DNA of 64,000 bases, taken from NCBI GenBank assembly GCA_029933125.1, contig JAOZOU010000007.1, forward strand, positions 79,007 through 143,006, written 5' to 3'. Shown one piece after another: positions 9,330-19,069 of the stretch. Below the pieces are notes generated by a model that did no database searches, was not told where the DNA came from, and saw only the letters and a list, made by a program, of their open reading frames with translations. The translations under genes and the position numbers were made by a program. Positions within the stretch are counted from its first letter, which is position 1. Each line of letters opens with the position of its first letter. Source of the DNA: a bacterium. Lineage in GTDB: Bacteria; Arandabacterota; Arandabacteria; Arandabacterales; Arandabacteraceae.

Positions 9330-10463
9330 CTAGATCCTGCCTTTGCAGCGATACCTTATGTAGGCGGCGAGCTTCTTTCCGAGGCTCTTCCAATCGTACT
9401 TGTTGACGGTTGAATCCCATTCGTCTTGCCATGCCTGGTATCTTGTATCGGCTATTGTCGTTGTCCAAGCTTTTATATCGGGTTCGACGAGATGGACATA
9501 CGGCAGATTGAGCTCCCTGAGTCCTTTGAGTGGGGTTGCAACCAATTGTTTTCTTGCTGCTCCATACTCAATGGCCTTTATGGGGAAACAGACGTCTGTG
9601 TGAGGATCGATCTTGTAAGGCATAACACCGACATCTATTGCCTTAAAGTACTCCGGGATGTTGGCGACAGGCACGGGTCCTGTAAAGATTACATCGGCAA
9701 TGCCTTCTGTGGATGTTTTGGCTTTTGCTTTGGGAATGTCAGTACCCGGTCCGACAATGAGGAGGGTTGCCTCAGGTATAACCTCTCTTAATTCCTTGAA
9801 GACCTCTAGCAGGAAGATCAACCCAGACCAATCGGCGTGGTTGCCAATATAGCCGATCACAAAGCGCCCGTCCAGTCCGAGTTCCTGACGAAGCCTTGTG
9901 CCATCAGCACCTCTTAAGTGTGCAATGTCTGCTCCGTTTCCAATCACTTCGGCTTCCATGTCATATCTCGCCAGCTCGTCGCTTAGGGCCCGGGTTACCG
10001 TTGTTATTCCAGCTGCACGTTCTGCCTGCTTTGCCCAGCGCCTGAGCTCGCGATGGGGAGGCAGATCAACTATATCAATTATGTGTGATACACAAACGTT
10101 GCGAGAGTTGACGAGGCTTAACTCGTTGAAGACAATCTGTATTCCAAACTTTCGGATTATGCGGTTGACGATTGCTGTGTTTAGGGATCGAAGGACCTCG
10201 GTACCGGGTCTTCGAATGTAAAGCAGTGGGGTATGGATCAGCTTGATGTCAGATCTCTGCTCCAGGCGTTGGCGGGTGAAAAGAGAGCCCAACTTGGATA
10301 AGGCCCTGTAAACAATTGGTGTCTGCTGGAAGCTCTCGGGACGCCAGGCAAGCAGGTAGACGTCGAAGTCTTGAGCGAGTGCTTTGGCGAGGGCTTCACC
10401 GCGTGTGACAAGAATGGGTGTTGGTGCTGTGTGGGGAATAACAAGCAGTCTGGATTTCGGCAT
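9330..10463 (-). CDS. Glycosyltransferase family 4 (GT-B fold)
   Basis: A 377-residue GT4-type glycosyltransferase that would move a sugar from a nucleotide donor onto a glycan or lipid at the inner face of the membrane. The C-terminal Rossmann half begins at FVIGYIGNHADWSG and continues with LLIVGPG, VIFTGPVPVANIPEYF and an E-rich sugar-nucleotide site (PIKAIEYGAARKQLVATP), the family's usual order. I chose the ATG at 10463 (MPKSRLLVIPHT) because AGGA/GGAG lies upstream; an in-frame start at 10502 adds 13 residues. No glycan cluster surrounds it except the sulfotransferase remnant just downstream. Confidence 0.82.
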   Translation of the reverse strand: MPKSRLLVIPHTAPTPILVTRGEALAKALAQDFDVYLLAWRPESFQQTPIVYRALSKLGSLFTRQRLEQRSDIKLIHTPLLYIRRPGTEVLRSLNTAIVNRIIRKFGIQIVFNELSLVNSRNVCVSHIIDIVDLPPHRELRRWAKQAERAAGITTVTRALSDELARYDMEAEVIGNGADIAHLRGADGTRLRQELGLDGRFVIGYIGNHADWSGLIFLLEVFKELREVIPEATLLIVGPGTDIPKAKAKTSTEGIADVIFTGPVPVANIPEYFKAIDVGVMPYKIDPHTDVCFPIKAIEYGAARKQLVATPLKGLRELNLPYVHLVEPDIKAWTTTIADTRYQAWQDEWDSTVNKYDWKSLGKKLAAYIRYRCKGRI

Positions 10464-10576
10464 CTCTCCAGTTCCTTCTGTCGTCACCATCTGGACTTGC
10501 ACTGAGCCCGGCCGTGTATCGTAGCATAAGGTAGCCTGATTTTCAATCCAAGTCCCCGCTTTGCAAGATGAGCCGT

Positions 10577-10641
10577 GGGGTCGGAGCTAAAAATCTGCAC
10601 TTTGTGATTTCTGGCATGATTGTTGCTAGTGCCCATCTGGT
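10577..10641 (+). repeat. Dispersed repeat copy, extended form (~65 bp)
   Basis: The core GGGGTCGGAGCTAAAAA starts at 10577. Similarity to the copy at 41666-41730 continues past the core through TCTGCA, CTGGCA, GTTGCTA and CTGG at matching spacing, so these two copies share about 65 bp. The copy lies in the 389-bp gap between the GT4 gene and the B12-radical SAM gene. The rest of that gap (10642-10852) shows nothing I can name. Confidence 0.8.
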
Positions 10642-10852
10642 GCCATAGTCCGATATCCGGTTATGTAGCGACGGCACATAGACAGACCGCTAGATAGACG
10701 CATTTCCATCACAAAGCGAAGGTGCATCGCCGAACGCAGGCGAACCGCAAAGTGTGGAGAAAGGTGGCATTGCTACGTACAATATCCTCATGCAAAACGT
10801 GGAACAGGTCTAAAGCAAGCTAAACATGCCCATTTGGGGTTCTCTCCGTCTG

Positions 10853-12262
10853 CTAAGCAGGCACACGCGTTACGAGGTTCTCAACGAAGAGCTCAATTAT
10901 TGTTGGTCGGAAATTGGTGGGAAGTTTAAGCCCTTTGAGGCGTGTCTCAAGTGATGAGAGCTTGTCCTCGACCAATGCCCTTAGATAATCACGATTTCGC
11001 GGATACCAGAACAGCTTGAAGAAACCTCTGTTGGCAAGACCATATCGCGTATACCATCTGTAAAGGGATTTCCAGGCACTCACCCACATATTCTGAAGAT
11101 TTAACGGATTAACCTTCTTTGGTTTGAAGACAACATGTGTACCGTCATAAAGTGACCAGTCATGCGTCATTATTCTGTGCTGGCTTTCAAGTTCGTTGAA
11201 AAGCGGTGTTCCGGGGATAGGATAAAGAATCGAAAACGTCGCTGTATCCATATGTGTCTGTTTGATGAAGTTCACAGTTCTTTCTACTGTTGAATTGTCG
11301 TCATTGTCCATCCCGAGAATGAACATACCATTTATCTTTATGCCAACATCGTTTGCAACCTTCATCGCCTCTTTTATGTCGTTGACAGTCTGAGCCTTGC
11401 TGTAATCTCTAAGATTCTCATCATTTATCGATTCAACTCCAACATGGAGTTTCTTAAAGCCAAGTTGCTTCATCACGGTCAAAAGCTCAGGATTCTTGTT
11501 GATAATGTTTACACGAGTTTCGGCGCTCACGTAACGAAAACGGACGCCGCATCTTATGAGATTCTCCATGAAAGGCATTGTATTCTCAACATTGAGGCCG
11601 AAGAGATCGTCGTTGAAGAAGAGCACTTCCTGTCCAGACTTCCTTCTTGCGATGAGTTCTGCAGTCATGCTTTCGGGAGATCTTGTACGATATTTTCTTT
11701 CGAAGACAGTGGGAACCTGGCAGAAGGGGCAATTGTATGGACATCCCCTCGATGCAGAAACGGGGAAATAGGTTATCTTGTGATGATCAGCAACGATGCT
11801 GAAGTCAGGATAAGGGAGGTTGTCAATATCGACTACTTCACCATGGATTATCTTCTCTTTAAATCCGCCTTCGAAAACCTTGACAATGATCCCTTCTGCT
11901 TCCTTCGTGACAACATGATCACAGAATTGAGCGGCTTCTTCAGGCATGGCTGTTGCATGCATACCGCCAATCACTATCTTAGCATTTGGTTTTGCCTGCC
12001 TGATCTGCTGCGCGTAGATATAACCAGTTAAGGCCGATGGCGTAAGGATTGAGATTCCAAAAGCATCTGCTTCGAGAATTTCTCGCTTGAGGTTGCCTTT
12101 CCAATCGACCGCTCGCGTGACATTCTCATCATAGATTCTCACATCATGTCCCGCCTTACGCAGAATTGTGCCGAGATAGATGACGCCAATGTTGGGTATT
12201 CGGATGCCTCCAAGTTTGTACATATTGAGCTGGGGACCTGGAACGATAAATGCGATTTTCAT
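10853..12262 (-). CDS. B12-binding radical SAM protein (BchE/cobalamin class)
   Basis: A 469-residue cobalamin-dependent radical SAM protein. The N-terminal ~140 residues form a B12-binding Rossmann domain (KIAFIVPGPQ, VIYLGTILRKAGHDVRIYDE, IVIGGMHATAMPEEA). The radical SAM core follows with SRGCPYNCPFCQVP, then FNDDLFGLN, LHVGVESIND and GMFILGMDND. Such enzymes are usually methylases or ring-modifying enzymes; the substrate is unknown. ATG 12262 is chosen because AGGAAG lies 4 nt upstream; an in-frame start at 12277 adds five residues. Repeat copies of opposite orientation flank the gene at 10577 and 12406-12458. Confidence 0.85.
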   Translation of the reverse strand: MKIAFIVPGPQLNMYKLGGIRIPNIGVIYLGTILRKAGHDVRIYDENVTRAVDWKGNLKREILEADAFGISILTPSALTGYIYAQQIRQAKPNAKIVIGGMHATAMPEEAAQFCDHVVTKEAEGIIVKVFEGGFKEKIIHGEVVDIDNLPYPDFSIVADHHKITYFPVSASRGCPYNCPFCQVPTVFERKYRTRSPESMTAELIARRKSGQEVLFFNDDLFGLNVENTMPFMENLIRCGVRFRYVSAETRVNIINKNPELLTVMKQLGFKKLHVGVESINDENLRDYSKAQTVNDIKEAMKVANDVGIKINGMFILGMDNDDNSTVERTVNFIKQTHMDTATFSILYPIPGTPLFNELESQHRIMTHDWSLYDGTHVVFKPKKVNPLNLQNMWVSAWKSLYRWYTRYGLANRGFFKLFWYPRNRDYLRALVEDKLSSLETRLKGLKLPTNFRPTIIELFVENLVTRVPA

Positions 12263-12372
12263 TTTACTTCCTAACAATGTTGGTGGGTAACAAGGTGCTC
12301 ATTCCGCATCTGGGGATAGCTCCTCACCTTCCCTCATAGGTAAAGCTAAGCTCATCCGAATACAAAAGTAAA

Positions 12373-12458
12373 GGGGTCGGAGCTAAAAATCTTCAAAATG
12401 CAGGTTTTTTAGCTCCGACCCCATTTTGGGCGATTTGAAGATTTCTAGCTCCGACCCC
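12373..12458 (-). repeat. Dispersed palindromic repeat, 86-bp composite copy
   Basis: Three arms are present: GGGGTCGGAGCTAAAAA (12373-12389) and two reverse-complement arms ending at 12422 and 12458. The left arm plus TCTTCAAA pairs with the distal arm over about 25 bp, with one mismatch, so a nested hairpin can form. The copy is nearly identical to the one at 14278-14362. It contains the last 22 codons of the overlapping membrane-protein gene. Confidence 0.88.
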
Positions 12459-13427
12459 GGGTGGATGGAGCAATTCGGTTGGGAAGATGGCAAACCAGGC
12501 GAGAGGTATTACAATCGGAGCAAAGGGCAGGAAGAGGCGCACCTCCGTGACGATGGCAACAAAATAATGAAGTACAATGTAGGGCGGAAGCAGCCGGAGT
12601 GCGCGCCTTAGCATTGTCGGACCGCGCTTGGCTCCGACGAAGGCAATTACCCATAGGGCACCATAGAGTACAACAAGATGGAGCGTCGGAAACCATGTCC
12701 TAAGGTTACGCCTGAGGGTGAAGACCTCGCAATAGTAAGGCCTCGCACCATAAGCCATGCGAATGCTTCCGTAAACGATTATCCAACATCCAACGAGCAG
12801 CAACGAGCGGACGATCAAGCGTCCAAGTGGCTCAGTCTTCCATCTTGCAAGAAAGTAAATCGCTGGAATCATGAGCGTAGTTTCACGATTAACTGTTCCG
12901 ATGAGTATAAGGGGGATAAGCAGGCGATCACGTTCGAGTGCGATTGCCCGGAGAGCGAGAATGAATATGAGAAGATTGAAGGTATCGCTCTCCTGAATAA
13001 CCTTGAAATATGTGAAAGGTAGGATTGCAGCGAGTGCGAGTGCTCCTGCGGCGGCTGCTCCAGGTCTGAACCAGGTGCGGAGGTATCGATCAAAGAAGAA
13101 AAGCGAAAGGGCAGTGAATGCTGCGCGCACAATGAAGTAAGGAAGCGGAATGTAGGACGTTCTGAGAAGAAGCCTGATCAATTCGGCTATCCAGGGCGTA
13201 AGTGGCCGGTATTGATTTGGAGCCGGTGCTGTCGCATTGATCATCTCTGCGTGCCAGGTTGGGAAACTTCTCAAGTCAGCAATGCGTGTCCAGACGAAGG
13301 CACTGGCAATTCCGAGGCCGACATAGAGCATAATGAGTGCGAATGTTTCACCTCGAAGCCCTGTTGTCTGCGCCGGAATGCTGCCGGATAGGAAGGCCTG
13401 TTCTTGGCTATCCCTAGACACTGCCAC
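12393..13427 (-). CDS. Polytopic membrane protein, tail encoded by repeat
   Basis: A 344-residue integral membrane protein with about eight hydrophobic segments (first FALIMLYVGLGIASAFVW, last FLPFAPIVIPLAWFAIF). After the first helix comes a loop with NQYRPLTPWIAEL, and later NRETTLMIPAIYFL. This is reminiscent of small GT-C/DUF2029-type membrane glycosyltransferases, but I see no decisive catalytic motif. The protein proper seems to end near LLHPP. The remaining ~21 residues (GVGARNLQI..NGVGAKKPAF) are a translation of the dispersed repeat, so the original stop codon has been replaced. GTG 13427 follows a GGGAG-like site. Confidence 0.7.
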   Translation of the reverse strand: MAVSRDSQEQAFLSGSIPAQTTGLRGETFALIMLYVGLGIASAFVWTRIADLRSFPTWHAEMINATAPAPNQYRPLTPWIAELIRLLLRTSYIPLPYFIVRAAFTALSLFFFDRYLRTWFRPGAAAAGALALAAILPFTYFKVIQESDTFNLLIFILALRAIALERDRLLIPLILIGTVNRETTLMIPAIYFLARWKTEPLGRLIVRSLLLVGCWIIVYGSIRMAYGARPYYCEVFTLRRNLRTWFPTLHLVVLYGALWVIAFVGAKRGPTMLRRALRLLPPYIVLHYFVAIVTEVRLFLPFAPIVIPLAWFAIFPTELLHPPGVGARNLQIAQNGVGAKKPAF

Positions 13428-14277
13428 TCTCCCGGCTTGTAGCCTCCTGTGATCTCTCGTGACGCTACCCTATATGTTTGTGACCAATGTTATAGGATGC
13501 GCCATATTTTTCTCAAGCAGTAAGATTTCGATTGTCGTGCCTATGGATGGGTAGCTTCTTTGATTGTTTGTGCGGTCAGGTAATGGTGGGTCAGGCCATG
13601 GTAGTAGAGATCTCAGTCATCATTCCCACAGGAGGTAGTGAAGAAGATTGGATGAAGTCTTCGTTATGAGCCTAGATGAGATGCAACTGAGTCAGCTTTT
13701 CATCGGTCTCGAGAAGCTATCGCGGGTGATGAGGATTTTTGATCCATCACATGTGACTCAATTGAACCCATTCCAGTAAGGAGGCTGGGAGGGGATGTGA
13801 TCATAGTTGGCGAACAGAGAAGAGCTTTTGCGGCCTCGCTGTGCTCGATTTTACTTCTGCAAGGCGTGTTGCAGGTGGATTCATGAATGATGCGAGCGCA
13901 GGAGGATATTGCTTGCTCAAGTGGACTATCGCGCTGTCTTGAAACCCGGTTAGGATATTATGTGGCGAACAGAGACGAATCCGCGCTTCTCTGTACGAAT
14001 CACACCATTTGCTCGCCTCATGTACCTTGCTTTCGAGGATCTGATTGGGAGTTTCTCGAGGAATACTTCTTAGCGTCGATGATTACCGCTCCAGCGCCCA
14101 ATGCGGGACAGTTTCTCCGGAGAGACTCTAAGGGTTACAGTGATGTGTTCGCTACACTTTGGATGCGTAGCGGCTATATTTTAGCCGCGGCTCAATGGCG
14201 GGGCATAAGGCACTTCTACTAGGTGCTTGGGGTTGCGGGGTTTTCGGGAATCATCCGGGTGATGTTGCGGATGCACC
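13428..14277. other. 850-bp stretch without a recognisable gene
   Basis: Short frames occur on both strands; one of 111 codons (13887-14222, plus) has no signal, domain or ribosome site, and its composition does not look coding. The words GGCGAACAGAGA (near 13810) and GGCGAACAGAGACG (near 13963) recur about 150 bp apart. I see nothing else. Confidence 0.4.
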
Positions 14278-14362
14278 GGGGTCGGAGCTAAAAATCTTCA
14301 AAATGCAGTTTTTTAGCTCCGACCCCATTTTGGGCGATTTGAAGATTTTTAGCTCCGACCCC
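14278..14362. repeat. Dispersed palindromic repeat, 85-bp composite copy
   Basis: Almost base-for-base the same as the copy at 12373-12458 and in the same orientation: left arm GGGGTCGGAGCTAAAAA at 14278, inner arm ending near 14326, and distal arm GAAGATTTTTAGCTCCGACC(CC) ending at 14362. The two copies are direct repeats around the membrane-protein gene and the empty stretch after it. Confidence 0.88.
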
Positions 14363-14492
14363 GAGATTTAGCTTGCCAAGGGGATGCGATGGGGCTACGC
14401 TTCGCACGGGCGGGCATAGTGCCGGCTGGTACCACTCCAATTGTTCACCACAACCCCGCCGCAAAGTAGTCCTCTTTGGAAGGAGGCAAGCT

Positions 14493-15101
14493 ATGAGATG
14501 GACGCTCCACGCAGTACTGATTCCGGTGGCATTGTTCCTACTGGCAGGATCGGCTCTTGGGATCGATCAAACCTACTACGATGCCACAAACAGCATCATC
14601 GATCGAGCCAATCCTGTTGGCACAAAGTGGCATGAGCTTTACCCCAACTACTGCATTGCGCCTTTTACCATCACCGATTGGAAGGACAACGGCGACGGCA
14701 TCTTGAGCCCGTGTGATACCATCGTCATGCAAGGACCTGATCTCACCGAATCGTGTGAGCACGTGGTTGAAGTTACCTATACGCTTGAGCTCACACCCTT
14801 ACAGGATCCCATCGTTGATACCTGGTGGGACTTCACCGAGCATAGCGAAGGCCTAGATCCTCTCGAGAATCCAGTCTGCTCATTCTGGGTTGAGATTCAT
14901 CCAGACTTCGGAATCACGTGGCACATCGATTACTGGGAGGATAACGGCTCAGGTAGGCTTGACTCATGCGATGTAGTTGTTGATGACACTGGGCTTTCAT
15001 TTCACGTTGAAGGCGTCCATACCGACATCGTGACCGAACCCACCAGTGGTTGTCCGATTCAGCCTTCCACCTGGAGCACGATAAAGGACTTATTCAGATA
15101 A
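14493..15101 (+). CDS. Small secreted protein with duplicated motif
   Basis: A 202-residue exported protein with a clear signal peptide (VLIPVALFLLAGSALG). AGGAGG lies at 14481-14486, just before ATG 14493. The mature part carries two related units: FTITDWKDNGDGILSPCDTI and WHIDYWEDNGSGRLDSCDVV. Each is followed by a beta-rich stretch and then a cysteine, suggesting an internal duplication of a small disulfide-stabilised domain; the D-rich loops could bind calcium. I do not recognise a family. Its 3' end overlaps the convergent large secreted protein by 12 bp. Confidence 0.75.
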   Translation: MRWTLHAVLIPVALFLLAGSALGIDQTYYDATNSIIDRANPVGTKWHELYPNYCIAPFTITDWKDNGDGILSPCDTIVMQGPDLTESCEHVVEVTYTLELTPLQDPIVDTWWDFTEHSEGLDPLENPVCSFWVEIHPDFGITWHIDYWEDNGSGRLDSCDVVVDDTGLSFHVEGVHTDIVTEPTSGCPIQPSTWSTIKDLFR

Positions 15102-18100
15102 GAGTACGAGTATTTTCCTCGTTCGGGTGAAGTCACCAGCCCTTAGGCTATAGAAATATACGCCTGGTGCGACGCGCTGTCCGTCGTCACCGGTTCCATT
15201 CCATGTGACGGTGTAAACGCCAGGCTGCTTTCTGCCCCTATCGAGCGTCGCCACTTTTCTTCCTTGGACATCATAGACATTGAGGTTGACATCACTCGCG
15301 CGTGCTATCTTATAGGTAATGTGAGTCACCGCGACAACAGGATTGGGGTAGTTTTGAGAAAGGCCCCACGCATAAGTTTCTTCCCTCATACCGGCAGTAC
15401 CACCTCCACCACTGCCATTTGAAGGTAATCCGAAAAGATCCTCGAGAACGAACATTATGAGATCTACTCTACCCGAGTAGGTGCCGGCATCAAAGTCAGG
15501 AGCAGGCGGCAGGGTAGAACCCGTGCAATAGGATTCTTCATGGACAATACTTGCGCAAAGGTCAAAGTTTAGAAAGACGCACTGTCCAGCATTATGGGAT
15601 TCTGTATAGATAGCCATCTGCGAGCCTTCAAACCCAGCGCGAGGATTGAGGATATTGAGCAAAGGCTGCGCCACGTAGCCTGCCGGTGGGAGAGAATCCA
15701 CAGTCACGTAGCTCATATCCTTAAGATATGGGCATTCGCGGTAGATGATCATAGAATCAACTGCCGCACTTACAGCAACGGGCGTCCCGAAGACCGAGAT
15801 GGCGTCAACTGCTTCGAGGTAGAAATAGGGCTTACTGAAAGCACCTTCAGCTTCATCCAGATAGTTGCACCCGAGTATTCCATGGAGGAATTCACCACTG
15901 AGGGAGTCCTCACCCACCACAGCCATGTCATATGCGATGCGATCCCCGCAGATGATGGCTTTACCGCCTGCTGCAAGATACTCACGGAGAGCACGTTGGG
16001 ACTCAGCACGGAAGAGATAATTGGAAAAGTAGGGACCCGTAAACCATACGACAGCGTCGTAGTAGTCAAAGGCAGTTGGATTTATTCTGATATTGCTCCC
16101 CGCCCCACCTATGTCGAACTTATCGTAGCAGTAACCAGCGTCTTTTAGCACCTGCTCGTAGATATTTTCAAGATACCGTGAGCGATAGCCCTGAGCAAGA
16201 CACTCAGCATAGTCATAGTTCTTCCTTCCATAGCCATCAACAAGCAGGATCTTGGGGCCTTCATAGGATTCTGGATAGATGGGGAAGATAGCGAATTCCA
16301 AGTAGTCATCCACCCTGCCCGTGTGATCAGGATCTGTTGGATCAGCCCGACGAGGGAAGTAAGCCTCATTACCAGCACCATCAGTTGCCTTGACGTAATA
16401 CCATACGGTGCCTCCCCTGATCCATCTATCAAGCCCGAAGTCAGTTGGGCAAAATGTTCCATAATAATCTCCACCCATCTCAGGGTGGTATGGATCCGAC
16501 GGATATTGCATCTGCATGTCAACTGACACCCACGATGCTCCCTCATCTACGCTTCCATATAGCCTCACACTCGCAACTCCATCTCGATCAATCACATAGA
16601 TATAGAGCTGGTCTAATATAGGAAGCGTCACGTCATCGTATGGTGGTCCCGAGTAACGAGCGACGGTATCCGGATCGTTGGCGTCAAAGAAGGAATTGTA
16701 GGCGCAAAGGCTATCATGGAAGGTATCGTGGAACATATCGATTGAGCGCATTGAGAAGACAGTTGCGTTCTTATCAAAAAAGCCAATGGAGACATTATCA
16801 ATTTGATAATCAGTCCCCTTATGCTTGCCTCGGCAGGCATCGCCTGGTCTCGAGACATCAGCGATGTCCCAGGCAAATTGCATCGAGTCAGGTGGTGTGT
16901 CGTAAAAGGAGGAAACACCCTCATTGAGATCAAACATCCAGAAGTAGCATCCACCGTCGCATATCCAGAAGGGATACTCGTACCACGGACACCATCTCCC
17001 ATAAGAACTGTCATAGAAGCGAACGCGATATGCCGTGTAGTCGCAGGTATAGTCAAGGGAGCAACGGAAATCGTCCCATTGGACAACGCACCCGCTGTTT
17101 TGCATTGGGATAGATGGAGTCATGAGCCTGTAGAACCAACCATTCCGCCAAGCCGCTCCACCAGGATATCCTCCCTCAGGTCTTGCTCTGAAGGCAATTG
17201 AGGAGTCAAGCATGCAGGTGACACGATCTCCCCCGTCTCCACCCTCGTATGGTGGATCGGCATCATGAACCATGTGCCACTGATCAATCACACCAGGTGG
17301 ATCAACAAGGTGCCAGTAGCTGGTATCAAGTGTACCGGATTCGAAATCTTCCGTGTATCTTTGACTGTCGCCCCAGACCCAGACGTTGTCGATGAAGGCA
17401 GCTCCATCGGTATCCCCCCGTCCGTCAGCGTCGCTCCAGGCTGCGTCGGAGACAAAGCGCCAGCGGAAGCGTGGGGCGGACGTTATCTGGAGGGTGTCAG
17501 GTGTGATCACACGGTAGAATGCAGGGAGATCTGGATCGAACCGCTTCTGCCAGTCGCAATTTGTAAGGTTGTCGATGTCGGTGTTACCCCAGTAGTCGGG
17601 ATTTCCTCCACTGCCAAGCCCACATTCTGGACCAGGATTGTTGCTTGTTGCATTGAACGCTGCAAGAGTTACCCAGGATGAGCCATTCCAGACGTCAACA
17701 TAGAAGTAGTCATACTTGCATTCGACATCGTAGCGTGGATCGAAAAGAAGCGTGCAGCCATTGGCCACAGTGAAGGATTCAGGCAGGCGAAGCTCGACAT
17801 GGCAATTCCAGTTGTTGCCATAGCCTGGGGTATGACCAGTCCACGTTCCACATTCCACAGGATAGCCATCAATCCACAGTGAGTCCGATCCACACCAGAG
17901 GGCATAGTTACCGCAATATGGTCGCTGGTCAGTCCGATAAGTATCGACATGCCAGAAGTTGATACCTGTCTCGGAAGGTTGGGCGCGCACATCGATGTGG
18001 CGGAAGCACTTTGTATCCCAAGGAGGAAGTGTCCCGCAGGAGTCACCATTCTCAAAGCACCATGTCTCAAGAGGACCCGGTCCACCTGTTACCTCTCCCC

Positions 18101-18344
18101 CATGCCCCATGTAGGGGTCGCCCGGGCACGCAGTCGAGTCAGCATGAATCCTTAGCCAGGTCGTGTCTCCCGCAACCGAATAGACAAGTGGAGCAAAGGG
18201 CAACGTCTGGGTGGGGAAGGGTGCACCGAGAGGTATGGTGGGTGGGCGCAGGTCAGATACACACTCAGTTGTTGCAAAGGCAGACGATGTGAGAGTAAGT
18301 GCTAAGCCAAAGACGACGAGGTGATGGAGGACAGTCAGTCTCAT
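15090..18344 (-). CDS. Large secreted protein with FlgD-like sorting domain
   Basis: A 1084-residue exported protein. It has a signal peptide (LVVFGLALTLTSSAFA), and AGGAGG precedes the start. The body has two jelly-roll-like regions with FIDNVWVWGD and YQIDNVSIGFFDKN signatures, common in secreted proteins of this lineage. Next is an Ig-like stretch (about residues 560-660), then a flavodoxin-like segment (GPKILLVDGYGR, YDAVVWFTGPYFSN, YLAAGGKAIICGDRI) resembling a glutamine-amidotransferase-type fold. The last ~80 residues are the sorting domain (NYPNPV, VYDVQGRKVATL, WNGTGDDGQRVAPGVYFYSL, TRKILVLL). Function unknown; most likely surface-bound or released. Confidence 0.8.
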   Translation of the reverse strand: MRLTVLHHLVVFGLALTLTSSAFATTECVSDLRPPTIPLGAPFPTQTLPFAPLVYSVAGDTTWLRIHADSTACPGDPYMGHGGEVTGGPGPLETWCFENGDSCGTLPPWDTKCFRHIDVRAQPSETGINFWHVDTYRTDQRPYCGNYALWCGSDSLWIDGYPVECGTWTGHTPGYGNNWNCHVELRLPESFTVANGCTLLFDPRYDVECKYDYFYVDVWNGSSWVTLAAFNATSNNPGPECGLGSGGNPDYWGNTDIDNLTNCDWQKRFDPDLPAFYRVITPDTLQITSAPRFRWRFVSDAAWSDADGRGDTDGAAFIDNVWVWGDSQRYTEDFESGTLDTSYWHLVDPPGVIDQWHMVHDADPPYEGGDGGDRVTCMLDSSIAFRARPEGGYPGGAAWRNGWFYRLMTPSIPMQNSGCVVQWDDFRCSLDYTCDYTAYRVRFYDSSYGRWCPWYEYPFWICDGGCYFWMFDLNEGVSSFYDTPPDSMQFAWDIADVSRPGDACRGKHKGTDYQIDNVSIGFFDKNATVFSMRSIDMFHDTFHDSLCAYNSFFDANDPDTVARYSGPPYDDVTLPILDQLYIYVIDRDGVASVRLYGSVDEGASWVSVDMQMQYPSDPYHPEMGGDYYGTFCPTDFGLDRWIRGGTVWYYVKATDGAGNEAYFPRRADPTDPDHTGRVDDYLEFAIFPIYPESYEGPKILLVDGYGRKNYDYAECLAQGYRSRYLENIYEQVLKDAGYCYDKFDIGGAGSNIRINPTAFDYYDAVVWFTGPYFSNYLFRAESQRALREYLAAGGKAIICGDRIAYDMAVVGEDSLSGEFLHGILGCNYLDEAEGAFSKPYFYLEAVDAISVFGTPVAVSAAVDSMIIYRECPYLKDMSYVTVDSLPPAGYVAQPLLNILNPRAGFEGSQMAIYTESHNAGQCVFLNFDLCASIVHEESYCTGSTLPPAPDFDAGTYSGRVDLIMFVLEDLFGLPSNGSGGGGTAGMREETYAWGLSQNYPNPVVAVTHITYKIARASDVNLNVYDVQGRKVATLDRGRKQPGVYTVTWNGTGDDGQRVAPGVYFYSLRAGDFTRTRKILVLLSE

Positions 18345-18450
18345 CTCTGCCTCCTTTCGGTGAGAAAGGTGGGTTCAGATATTGCCGCTCGTCTTGTGTA
18401 TTATACCACAACCCGGTCGAGGTGTGAACCTGCGAAATCGGGGGTCATCG

Positions 18451-18499
18451 GGGGTGGGAGCCAAAAACGCGCGTTTTGCAGCTTCTTGGCTCCGAGTCC
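18451..18499. repeat. Degenerate copy of the dispersed palindromic repeat
   Basis: GGGGTGGGAGCCAAAAA (18451-18467) and TTCTTGGCTCCGAGTCC (18483-18499) are diverged left and right arms of the family. The change GCTA to GCCA on the left is matched by TGGC on the right, so base pairing has been kept. It lies upstream of the divergent sorting-domain protein and next to the island's left direct repeat. Confidence 0.65.
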
Positions 18500-18509
18500 A
18501 CTGGCTACG

Positions 18510-18656
18510 GAGGATAAAGGAGTTGCTGATCCAAACAGCGACGGAGACGCCGGCAGGACCGGTAGTCAATCCCACCGCTTTCACAGAAGGTGTCAGGGAA
18601 GACAGATAGAGGGCAGTTCAATTGATTTCAACTCCGGATTTCGGTTAGGCTGGTAT
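18510..18656 (+). repeat. Island-flanking direct repeat, left copy (~147 bp)
   Basis: Aligns without gaps to 31095-31241 at a constant offset of 12,585 bp. By eye the identity is over 80 percent, highest in the first 100 bases (ATAAAGGAGTTGCTGATCC; ACCGGTAGTCAATCCCACCG; TCAGGGAAGACAGAT). In this copy one frame stays open for ~30 codons (KELLIQTATETPAG, VNPTAF, then TAG), which looks like the tail of a lost gene. Confidence 0.75.
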
Positions 18657-19069
18657 CGAGTCAAAACTGCGCGCTTATTCAGGGCATCGCCGGGAGTCGA
18701 AGACCCTATCCAGATGGAGTCGAACCATAAACTTACAGATAGAAGTGTCTCGTAGTTGAGCAAGGGACGTGCGATCTTGCAGTGCTTAACTTTGCTTCCG
18801 CGCGTCGTGTTGCCGGTGGATTTCCGAGTTGCGCGAGAGCGCAAGGGGAGGGCTTGGCAACGGCTGATGGCTCATGGCATCAACGCATGGCTGGCCTTTT
18901 CGCAAGGTGCAACAAGGAATCGGCAACGGGCATAGTGTTGAATTTACCCCTACGGCTGGTATGATGTGTACTGGTAAGGAGATCGTAGGAAACTGCGGGG
19001 CCAAACAGTCACAAGTGAACACCGGCGCAGGATAGAACCTCGGACATGTGCAACCAAGGTAGGCAAGCG
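18657..19069. other. Gap before the orphan gene, no gene recognised
   Basis: About 410 bp lie between the left direct repeat and the first island gene. I see no RNA gene, no hairpin plus T-run and no credible reading frame. It should hold the promoter for the genes that follow, but I cannot point to one with confidence. Confidence 0.4.

Noticed and set aside
13887..14222. 111-codon frame in the 13.4-14.3 kb gap
   Set aside because: No ribosome site, no domain, unlikely composition; listed as empty stretch.
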